From Motilibacter peucedani (GTDB lineage Bacteria > Actinomycetota > Actinomycetes > Motilibacterales > Motilibacteraceae), in the NCBI RefSeq assembly GCF_003634695.1, contig NZ_RBWV01000012.1, positions 272,058 to 336,057 on the forward strand: 64,000 nt of DNA. Direction: 5' to 3'. The stretch's first letter is position 1. Every line of letters starts with the position of its first letter. The notes under the pieces are model-generated. The model saw nothing but the letters and a program-made list of their open reading frames with translations. It had not been told where the DNA came from and searched no databases. Of the stretch, positions 8,816 through 15,533 are shown in pieces. The position numbers were made by a program, and so were the translations under genes.

Positions 8816-10000
8816 TCAGCGCCAGGCCAGCGCGAGGCACCCGCTGACCACGGCGAGCGGCGCCACGAGCAGGCCCTCGCGGGCGAAGGCGAAGGCACCG
8901 ACGCGTACGCCGCGGCTGGCGCACCGCTCGCGCCACAGCAGCGTCGCGAGCGAGCCCCAGACGAGCACCAGCGGGCCGGCGTTGACGCCGACCAGCAGGG
9001 CGAGGACCTGGGTGGTGCCGTGCGCGACCGGCTCGACGGCGAGGAACGCCGGCAGGTTGTTGACCAGGTTCGAGGCGACCGCTGCCACGCCGCCGAGCCG
9101 CAGCAGCCCGCCGGTCGAGCTGCCGCCGGCCCCGGCGAGGTCGGAGATCGTGCCGTCGAGACCGTGCTCGAGCAGCGTCTGCACCACCAGGAAGAGCCCG
9201 AGCGTCATCAGCACCAGCTGCCAGGGCAGCAGGCCCGCCAGCCGGCGCGGGCGCACGGACGCTGGGCGGCGCGCGGCGAAGCCGGCGACCAGCACCACCG
9301 CCGCCGCCGTTGCCACGACCCACGGCGCGAGCCCGGCCACGAGCAGCGGGCCGACGGCCAGCGTCACGACCGCGCTGAGCCGCAGCAGCACGCGGTCCTC
9401 GACCGCGACCTCCGGAGGCGTCGAGTAGCGGCCGCGCAGCGTACGCCGGTGGCGCAGAAGCAGCACGGCGAGCGTGACGACGAGCAGCGCGAGCTGGGCG
9501 GGCCACGAGTGCGACGCGAACTCCACGGCTCCGAGCCCGGTCTTCGTCTCGGCCAGCAGGTTGGTGAGGTTCGAGACGGGCAGCAGCAGGCTGGCCGTGT
9601 TGGCCAGCCACACGGTCGCGAAGGCGAAGGGCAGCGGGTCGAGCTCGAGCGCCGACGCCAGCGCCAGCACGACCGGCGTCAGCAGGACCGCTGTGGTGTC
9701 GAGGCTCAGCACCGTCGTGGTCGCGGTCGCCAGGACGCAGACGAGGAGGAAGAGCGTGCGGGTGCGTCCGCGCCCGAGCAGCGCCGCCCGCCGGGCGGCG
9801 ACGTCGAACAGCCCGGCCTCGTCGCTGAGCTCGGCCACCACGGTGATCGCGACGAGGAAGCCGAGGACGGGCAGCGTACGGTGCGCCACCTCGCTCGCGC
9901 CGTGCCGGGACAGCGCGCCGGTCAGGACGGCGAGCAGCCCGGCGAGGGCTGCGGCGATGGGCACGAGGCGGAAGCGTACGGTGCGCGGCCCGTCGGGCAC
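8816..10000 (-). CDS. SLC13/ArsB-type ion permease
   Basis: A 394-residue polytopic membrane protein with about ten hydrophobic segments. The LSLDTTAVLLTPV and NTASLLLPVSNLTNLL motifs near the middle of the N-terminal half, and the repeat AVASNLVNNLPAFL in the C-terminal half, match the ArsB/NhaD/SLC13 ion-transporter fold, in which such paired re-entrant hairpins bind the anion. The substrate (arsenite, citrate, sulfate or another anion) cannot be read, and no ars genes are near. GTG at 10000 is preceded by CGGAG at a good distance; GTG at 9964 is an alternative. It is divergent from rnpB, with a duplicated 19-base element in the gap. Confidence 0.8.
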   Translation of the reverse strand: MPDGPRTVRFRLVPIAAALAGLLAVLTGALSRHGASEVAHRTLPVLGFLVAITVVAELSDEAGLFDVAARRAALLGRGRTRTLFLLVCVLATATTTVLSLDTTAVLLTPVVLALASALELDPLPFAFATVWLANTASLLLPVSNLTNLLAETKTGLGAVEFASHSWPAQLALLVVTLAVLLLRHRRTLRGRYSTPPEVAVEDRVLLRLSAVVTLAVGPLLVAGLAPWVVATAAAVVLVAGFAARRPASVRPRRLAGLLPWQLVLMTLGLFLVVQTLLEHGLDGTISDLAGAGGSSTGGLLRLGGVAAVASNLVNNLPAFLAVEPVAHGTTQVLALLVGVNAGPLVLVWGSLATLLWRERCASRGVRVGAFAFAREGLLVAPLAVVSGCLALAWR

Positions 10001-10003
10001 GCT

Positions 10004-10043
10004 GCCGCTCCGGTAGCACCGGACGCCGCTCCGGTAGCATCGG
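10004..10043 (+). repeat. Direct duplication in the permease/rnpB intergenic region
   Basis: Two near-identical 19-base copies (GCCGCTCCGGTAGCA-C/T-CGG) begin at 10004 and 10025, 21 bases apart, filling the gap between the permease start and rnpB. The second copy contains TAGCAT about ten bases before the rnpB 5' end, a plausible -10 element. The first copy overlaps the ribosome binding region of the divergent permease gene. Confidence 0.75.
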
Positions 10044-10047
10044 GAGC

Positions 10048-10458
10048 GGACGAGCCGGCCGGGCGGTCGCGTCGTCGCAGCTCGCTGCGGCGCCGAGGAA
10101 AGTCCGGACTCCACAGGGCAGGGTGGTGGCCAACAGCCACCCGGGGCGACCCGCGGGACAGTGCCACAGAGAACAGACCGCCGGCACGCGCGCTCTCGGG
10201 CGTGCGGCGCCGGTAAGGGTGAAACGGTGGTGTAAGAGACCACCAGCGTCCGGGGTGACCCGGACGGCTCGGCAAACCCCACCCGGAGCAAGGCCAGACA
10301 GGGAGCGATCGGCGGCTGCTCGCAGCTGCCGGGGAGGGCTGCCCGCCCGAGCTCCCGGGTAGGCCGCTCGAGGCTGTCGGCAACGGCAGCCCTAGATGGA
10401 TGGCCGCCGGGACCGCTCTCGCGGTCCTACAGGATCCGGCTTACAGGCCGGCTCGTCC
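10048..10458 (+). ncRNA. rnpB: RNase P RNA (type A)
   Basis: The catalytic RNA of ribonuclease P, which matures tRNA 5' ends. The first 13 bases (10048-10060) are exactly complementary to the last 13 (10446-10458), forming P1. The conserved core GAGGAAAGTCCGGACTCC is followed by CAGGG, then by ACAGAGAACAGACCGCC, by GGTAAGGGTGAAACGGTG and by GTAAGAGACCACC. Near the 3' end AGATGGATGGCCGCC and ACAGGATCCGGCTTACAG are the universal P4/J-region sequences. The 411-base size fits actinobacterial type A RNAs. It is flanked by a divergent permease gene and, 75 bases downstream, an F420 enzyme gene on the same strand. Confidence 0.97.
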
Positions 10459-10533
10459 CCCGCCTGCCGCTCGCATGATCTGCCCCCTTCGAGGGCATCT
10501 GCCCCGCACCACCACCGGGAGCGGGGAGCAGAC

Positions 10534-11649
10534 ATGCCAGACGCACGCACCACCACCCGCCGGGCGGTCCTCCGCAGCGGCGCAGCCGTCACCGGGGCGG
10601 CGGCGCTGGGCGCAGCGGCGCCGGCCACCGCCCAGGCCGCCCCGGAGCCACCCCGGCCGAGGGTGACCGCGAAGGTCGGCTTCGTGCTCTCGCACGAGCA
10701 GTTCCGCACGCAGTCGCTGGTCAGCTGGGCCTCGCAGGCCGAGGCCGTCGGCTTCAGCCACGTGTGGACCAGCGACCACCTCCAGCCGTGGGAGGACGTT
10801 CAGGGCCACTCGATGCACCCGTGGATCACCCACGGGATCATCAGCCACACGACCTCCCGGGTGCACTTCGGCACCGGCGTGACGTGCCCGACCTACCGCC
10901 ACCACCCCAGCGAGGTGGCGCAGGCCTTCGCCTCGCTGGGGATCCTGGCGCCGGGCCGCGTCTTCCTCGGCGTCGGCACCGGCGAGGCGCTCAACGAGCA
11001 GGCCGGCACGGGCAGCTTCGGCCCCTACGCCGAGCGCGCCGCCCGGCTGGTCGAGGCGGTGCAGCTGATCCGCCGGCTCTGGGAGGGCCAACGCGTCAGC
11101 TTCCGCGGCACCTACTACACGGTCGACCAGTTCCAGCTCTACGACGTGCCCTCGAAGCCGGTGCCGATCCTGATGGCGGCCAGCGGCCCGAAGAGCGCCT
11201 ACAACGCCGGGCGCTACGGCGACGGCTGGATCTGCAGCGCCAAGGACCTGATGAAGCCCGAGCTCCAGGCGGCGTTCGCGCAGGGTGCACGCGACGCGGG
11301 CAAGGACCCCGACACGATGCCGAAGTACGCCGAGAGCTTCGTCAACATCGGCGGCCCGGCCGAGCTGCTCTACTCCGGCGTGCGCTGGCGCTTCACCTAC
11401 GACTCGTGGAACCCCGAGCTGCTCTACGAGCCCAACCCGCTGCGCATCCAGCAGAAGGCGGCCGCGTCGTTCTCGCTCGCCCAGGCGACCGCCGCCTGGC
11501 CCAAGGGTCCCGACCCCGACGTCCACATCAAGGCGGCGCAGAAGATCCTCGACATGGGCGGTACGCCGTTCATCCACTCCGGCGAGCACGACCAGCCCGG
11601 TGTGATCGAGTTCTACGGCAAGAACGTCCTGCCCCGGCTCACCGCCTGA
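10534..11649 (+). CDS. Tat-exported F420-dependent LLM-family dehydrogenase (Fgd2/fHMAD-like)
   Basis: A 371-residue luciferase-like monooxygenase-fold protein. The N-terminus has a twin-arginine signal (TTRRAVLRSG, Arg9-Arg10, then a hydrophobic Ala-rich stretch ending TAQAA), so it should be exported folded with its cofactor. The body has F420-binding features of the family: WTSDHLQPWED, FGTGVTCPTYRHHP, LGVGTGEALNE and MAASGPKSA. The closest named group is the F420-dependent hydroxymycolic acid dehydrogenase family (M. tuberculosis Rv0132c, Fgd2). The substrate here is unknown. ATG 10534 follows GGGGAG. Its last 11 bases overlap the end of the convergent sugar kinase gene. Confidence 0.9.
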   Translation: MPDARTTTRRAVLRSGAAVTGAAALGAAAPATAQAAPEPPRPRVTAKVGFVLSHEQFRTQSLVSWASQAEAVGFSHVWTSDHLQPWEDVQGHSMHPWITHGIISHTTSRVHFGTGVTCPTYRHHPSEVAQAFASLGILAPGRVFLGVGTGEALNEQAGTGSFGPYAERAARLVEAVQLIRRLWEGQRVSFRGTYYTVDQFQLYDVPSKPVPILMAASGPKSAYNAGRYGDGWICSAKDLMKPELQAAFAQGARDAGKDPDTMPKYAESFVNIGGPAELLYSGVRWRFTYDSWNPELLYEPNPLRIQQKAAASFSLAQATAAWPKGPDPDVHIKAAQKILDMGGTPFIHSGEHDQPGVIEFYGKNVLPRLTA

Positions 11650-12562
11650 GGACCGACTCCACCTCGGCCGCCGTCGCCAGGGCGGCGCGCGCTCCCACGG
11701 CGCGCGTCGCCAGGGCGCCGGCAGCGCACGCCTGCTCGACCGCGTCGCCGAGGGGACGCTGCGCGGCGAGCGCCCAGGCGAGGGTGCCGCTGAACGCGTC
11801 GCCCGCTCCGGTGGTGTCGACGGGGCCGCCGGCCACCGCGTACGCGTCGTGGTGCTCCTGCCCCTGCGCCGTCACGACGTCGGCGCCGGCGGCGCCGCGG
11901 GTCACGACCACCGCACCGACACCCGCCTCGAGCAGGGCGGGCGCCCCGCCGGGGGAGAGCAGGCCCAGCTCGTGCTCGTTGGGCGTGAGCACGTCGACGA
12001 GCGCCAGCAGCTCCGCCGGCAGCGGCTGGGCGGGCGCAGGATTGAGCACGAAGCCCCATCCCCGCTGCCGGGCGGCCCGCGCTGCCGCGTGCACCGTCTC
12101 CACCGGCACCTCCAGGCAGGCGAGCACCACGACGTGCTCGCCCGGCAGGGGCGCGAGCGCACCGGCCACGTCGTCCGGAGAGAGCCGGGCGTTGGCGCCG
12201 GGCACCACGGCGATGGCGTTCTCGCCGTCGCCTTCGAGGAGGACCAGTGCCGTGCCGGTCGGCTCTCCGGCCGTCGGAAGCAGCGCCGCGCAGTCGACGC
12301 CGTCATCCTCGAGCGCTGCGCGGGCCGCGGCGCCCTCGGCGTCGTCGCCGACCCGACCCACGAAGCGGACGTCGCCGCCGAGCCGGGCAGCGGCGGCCGC
12401 CTGGTTGCCGCCCTTGCCGCCCTGGCGTCGCTCGAGTCCGCTCGCGGTCAGCGTCTCGCCCGCCCGGGGGATCCGCTCCAGCGCGACGACGAGGTCGGCG
12501 TTGACCGATCCCACCACGACGACGACGCCCGGGCCGGCCACGCCGGTGCTCGCTGCGCTCAC
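11639..12562 (-). CDS. rbsK: PfkB-family sugar kinase, ribokinase-like
   Basis: A 307-residue ribokinase-fold kinase that would phosphorylate ribose or a related sugar or nucleoside with ATP. Signature 1, GGKGGNQAAAAARLGG, and signature 2, DTTGAGDAFSG with the catalytic Asp, are both intact. N-terminal VVVGSVNADLVVALERIP and NPAPAQPLP near residue 190 are typical of RbsK. No ribose transporter or regulator is near. The start is uncertain: GTG 12562 (VSAAS) gives a normal-length N-terminus, while TTG 12595 would add eleven residues. Confidence 0.85.
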   Translation of the reverse strand: MSAASTGVAGPGVVVVVGSVNADLVVALERIPRAGETLTASGLERRQGGKGGNQAAAAARLGGDVRFVGRVGDDAEGAAARAALEDDGVDCAALLPTAGEPTGTALVLLEGDGENAIAVVPGANARLSPDDVAGALAPLPGEHVVVLACLEVPVETVHAAARAARQRGWGFVLNPAPAQPLPAELLALVDVLTPNEHELGLLSPGGAPALLEAGVGAVVVTRGAAGADVVTAQGQEHHDAYAVAGGPVDTTGAGDAFSGTLAWALAAQRPLGDAVEQACAAGALATRAVGARAALATAAEVESVLRR

Positions 12563-12658
12563 CGCCCGGAGTGTAGGAGGGATCGCTGCCCGCAAGGGCG
12601 TTGACGAGCCGCGGACCCGATGGGACGGTGATCAGGAGAGCAGGGACGGTGGCATCCG

Positions 12659-14497
12659 ATGGGCTCCTCGCAGCACGACAGCTCCCGTGGCTTCCACGCC
12701 TCGGCGCCATGGCGGGCCCTCCGGGCGTTCGCCCGGGTGGTCGACCAGCGCCGCGGCTGGGACCGGCTGCCGCTGCCGCTGAGCCTCGTCGTGCTGATCG
12801 GCCTGCGCGACTCCTTGCGCCGCGACAACCTCTACGACCCCGCCGATCCGGCGTCCTACGTGCCGCCCGCGGCGCCGCCCACGACCGTGGAGGCGTGGAC
12901 GACGCGCACCGTCGACGGCAGCTCCAACGACCTCGACGACGTCACCGCCGGCATGGCGGGTCGGCGCTTCGGCCGCAACGTCCCGCCCTCGGTGCTGCAC
13001 CGCCCGACGCGGGACGAGGTGCTGCACCCGAGCCCGCGGGAGGTCAGCCGCGCGCTCATGACCCGGGTCGACGGCCGCATGGTGGAGGCGCCGGGCGCGA
13101 ACGCCCTGGTCTCCGCCTGGCTGCAGTTCATGATCCGCGACTGGTTCAGCCACGGTCCAAGCGTCAAGGACGACCCGTGGGAGGTCGACCTGGTCCCGGG
13201 CGACGCCTGGCCGCGGCGCACGGTGACGGTGCTGCGTACGATGCCCGATCCGACGGTGCCTCCGGGCACCCAGCCGCCGTTCCCCACCTCGGTCAACACC
13301 TGCACGCACTGGTGGGACGCCTCACAGGTCTACGGCACGACCACCGAATACCAGCAGATGACGCGCACTCACGTCGGCGGCAAGCTGGTCATCGGACCCG
13401 ACGGCCGCCTCCCGGTGCCCCAGGGCGAGGACGGACCGACGAAGGAGCCGGGCTTCTGGGTCGGCCTGGCGATGCTGCAGACGCTGTTCACCCTCGAGCA
13501 CAACGCGATCTGCGACATGCTCAACGCCGCCTACCCGTCGTGGTCCGACGAGCAGACCTTCCAGCGGGCGCGTCTCGTGCTCGCGGCTGTCACGGCCAAG
13601 ATCCACACCGTCGAGTGGACTCCGGTGGTCATCGGTCATCCCACGACGAAGTTCGCGATGCGAGCCAACTGGTTCGGGCTCCAGGGTGAACGGCTGCACC
13701 GCAGGTTCGGCCGTCTGTCGAAGAGCGAGGTCATCAGTGGCATCCCCGGCTCGGAGCTGCAGTCCTACGGCGTCCCCTACTCGCTGACAGAGGAGTTCGC
13801 TGCGGTCTACCGCATGCACCCACTCGTACGCGACTGGTACGACCTGCGCTCGGTCCGCGACGACAGCCTCCACGCGCGTCGCTCGCTGCGTGACCTCTCC
13901 GGGCAGGGCGGGGTCGACGTGCTGTCCGAGGTCTCGCTCGAGGACCTGTTCTACTCGTTCGGCACCGAGCAGCCGGGCGTGGTCACGCTGCACAACTTCC
14001 CGCACTTCCTGCAGGAGTTCGAGCGCCCCGACAACGGCGAGCCGATGGACCTGGCGGCCACCGACATCCTGCGCCACCGTGAGATGGGGGTGCCGCGCTA
14101 CTGCGAGTTCCGCCGCCAGCTGCGCCTGCGCGCCCCGCGCAGCTTCTCCGAGATCACCGACGACGTCGACGCGGTGCGGGAGATGAAGCGCATCTACGGC
14201 CCCGACGGCATCGAGCGGCTCGACCTGATGGTCGGGCTGTTCGCGGAGCGGCGGCCCGAGGGCTTCGCCTTCAGCGACACCGCGTTCCGCATCTTCATCC
14301 TCATGGCGTCGAGGCGGCTCAACAGCGACCGCTTCTTCACGACCGACTACCGGCCGGAGGTCTACACCCGGCAGGGCATGCGCTGGATCGCCGACGCGAG
14401 CATGGCCTCGCTGCTGCGCCGCCACTACCCGGCGCTGGCCGCGTCCATCGGCACCCGAGCGAACGCCTTCGAGCTCTGGGACCGGGCGCGGACCTGA
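12659..14497 (+). CDS. Alpha-dioxygenase-like haem peroxidase family protein
   Basis: A 612-residue animal-type haem peroxidase superfamily member that resembles plant fatty acid alpha-dioxygenases along its full length. Landmarks in order: FGRNVPP, WLQFMIRDWFSHG, WWDASQVYG, FTLEHNAICDML, AVTAKIHTVEW, MRANWFGLQG, GVPYSLTEEFAAVYRMHPL, EMGVPRYCEFRRQL, LDLMVGLFAE, and FIFILMASRRLNSDRFFT. The proximal haem ligand and catalytic Tyr are conserved (Tyr384 and His387 in YRMH). The distal His expected in MIHDW is Arg160 here. Plant homologues add oxygen to the alpha carbon of fatty acids; the bacterial reaction is unproven. Soluble, no signal peptide. It is divergent from the sugar kinase and convergent with the STAS gene. 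Confidence 0.9.
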   Translation: MGSSQHDSSRGFHASAPWRALRAFARVVDQRRGWDRLPLPLSLVVLIGLRDSLRRDNLYDPADPASYVPPAAPPTTVEAWTTRTVDGSSNDLDDVTAGMAGRRFGRNVPPSVLHRPTRDEVLHPSPREVSRALMTRVDGRMVEAPGANALVSAWLQFMIRDWFSHGPSVKDDPWEVDLVPGDAWPRRTVTVLRTMPDPTVPPGTQPPFPTSVNTCTHWWDASQVYGTTTEYQQMTRTHVGGKLVIGPDGRLPVPQGEDGPTKEPGFWVGLAMLQTLFTLEHNAICDMLNAAYPSWSDEQTFQRARLVLAAVTAKIHTVEWTPVVIGHPTTKFAMRANWFGLQGERLHRRFGRLSKSEVISGIPGSELQSYGVPYSLTEEFAAVYRMHPLVRDWYDLRSVRDDSLHARRSLRDLSGQGGVDVLSEVSLEDLFYSFGTEQPGVVTLHNFPHFLQEFERPDNGEPMDLAATDILRHREMGVPRYCEFRRQLRLRAPRSFSEITDDVDAVREMKRIYGPDGIERLDLMVGLFAERRPEGFAFSDTAFRIFILMASRRLNSDRFFTTDYRPEVYTRQGMRWIADASMASLLRRHYPALAASIGTRANAFELWDRART

Positions 14498-14522
14498 CCC
14501 ACCCCTCGAAAGAGGCGCGGCG

Positions 14523-14876
14523 TCAGTCGGCGAGCGCCTGCTCGAGGGTCGGCACGAGGGTGAAGACCTGGTCGAGGGCGGTCAGCTCGAACAGCGTGAG
14601 CACCACGGGCCGGTCGCTGACGATGCGGATCTCGCCGCCCTCGGGCAGCAGCCGCTTGTGGGCGCTGACCAGCACGCCCAGCGCGCTGGAGTCGAGGAAC
14701 GAGACGTCGGTGAAGTCGAGCACGAGGCGGTGGCGGCCGGCGTCGACCGCGTCGTGCAGTGCTGTGCGCAGTGCCGGCCCGGTGTGGGCGTCGATCTCGC
14801 CCTTGACCGACAGGACCGTCCAGGTGCCCTCGTCGCGGCGCTCGACACTGAGCTCGGGAGGAGGTTCCTCCGACAT
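14523..14876 (-). CDS. STAS-domain anti-sigma factor antagonist
   Basis: A 117-residue SpoIIAA/RsbV-type protein. The STAS fold is recognised by GEIDAHTGPAL near residue 26 and LDFTDVSFLDSSALGVLV near residue 53; Ser63 in LDSSAL is the site normally phosphorylated by the partner kinase. Unphosphorylated antagonists bind the anti-sigma kinase and free the sigma factor. ATG 14876 follows AGGGAG. A RsbW-like kinase starts 249 bases away on the other strand, and a sensor with a second RsbW-like domain follows, so the three form a candidate partner-switching group. No sigma factor gene lies in the window. Confidence 0.9.
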   Translation of the reverse strand: MSEEPPPELSVERRDEGTWTVLSVKGEIDAHTGPALRTALHDAVDAGRHRLVLDFTDVSFLDSSALGVLVSAHKRLLPEGGEIRIVSDRPVVLTLFELTALDQVFTLVPTLEQALAD

Positions 14877-15125
14877 GGCGCTCCCTGGGGTGAGGCTGGA
14901 CCGGTCTCCGCACGCCGGTCCCTGCTTGACCCGACTGACGAGTGCCAGTATGCCCAGCCCGTGATCGTCTGACCAGCCCGTCGACCGCTGCCCCTGCGGC
15001 CGCTGTGACGAAGCCGTCGTTCGTCGCAGGCGTGGCGAACGCCTCGCAGGGGGTAGAACGGGCTCGACCGCCATCCGCGCCGGCTCCGCTGCGGCGACCC
15101 ACCTCCAGACACGGGGGCCCCTGCT

Positions 15126-15515
15126 GTGTGCAGCACCACCGCACCTGTGCAGCTGGTGCTGGCCCCGCGGACCGACTCGGGCGCGGTGGCCCGGCGGTTC
15201 CTGCGGGCCGCCACGTGCGCCGACCACCCGGGCGCCATGCTCGACGACGCCGCGCTGCTCGTCTCCGAGGTCGTCGCCAACGCGGTGCGCCACGGCGCAC
15301 CCCCCATCGTGCTGAGCGTCGAGTGCCTCTCGGCCCGGGAGCTGGAGGTCGCAGTGCGCGACGGCAGCCCCACCGACCCCCTGCCCCGCGTCGCGTCGGA
15401 GCTCGACGAGAGCGGCCGGGGCATGGCGCTGGTCGCCGCGCTCAGCGAGAGCTGGGGGACCCGGCACGACGCCACCGGCAAGCAGGTGTGGTTCCGGGTC
15501 CGCAAGACCGCCTGA
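15126..15515 (+). CDS. RsbW-like anti-sigma serine kinase / ATP-binding protein
   Basis: A 129-residue GHKL ATPase-domain protein. The N box is LLVSEVVANAVRHG (Glu48, Asn52) and the glycine-rich lid is ESGRGMALVAALSESWG, as in RsbW/SpoIIAB-type kinases and their orphan actinobacterial relatives. It should bind ATP and either phosphorylate a STAS antagonist or hold a sigma factor. The preceding 249-base gap shows GGGTAG at 15051 but no matching -35 at the right spacing. It is convergent with the sensor gene, 18 bases apart. Confidence 0.85.
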   Translation: MCSTTAPVQLVLAPRTDSGAVARRFLRAATCADHPGAMLDDAALLVSEVVANAVRHGAPPIVLSVECLSARELEVAVRDGSPTDPLPRVASELDESGRGMALVAALSESWGTRHDATGKQVWFRVRKTA

Positions 15516-15533
15516 GTCGCCGGCGCCGGTCGC

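Noticed and set aside
10040-10291. Extension of the permease gene upstream through rnpB on the minus strand
   Set aside because: The frame is open there, but it would cover RNase P RNA and adds no membrane segment; GTG 10000 with a CGGAG site is more plausible.
14502-14520. Small CCTC-GAAA-GAGG hairpin between the alpha-dioxygenase and STAS genes
   Set aside because: Only four base pairs; possible but too weak to call a terminator.
15019-15056. GGGTAG upstream of the RsbW-like gene as a sigma-B promoter
   Set aside because: The only GTTC-like -35 candidate is about 26 bases away, well outside the 14-16 base spacing.
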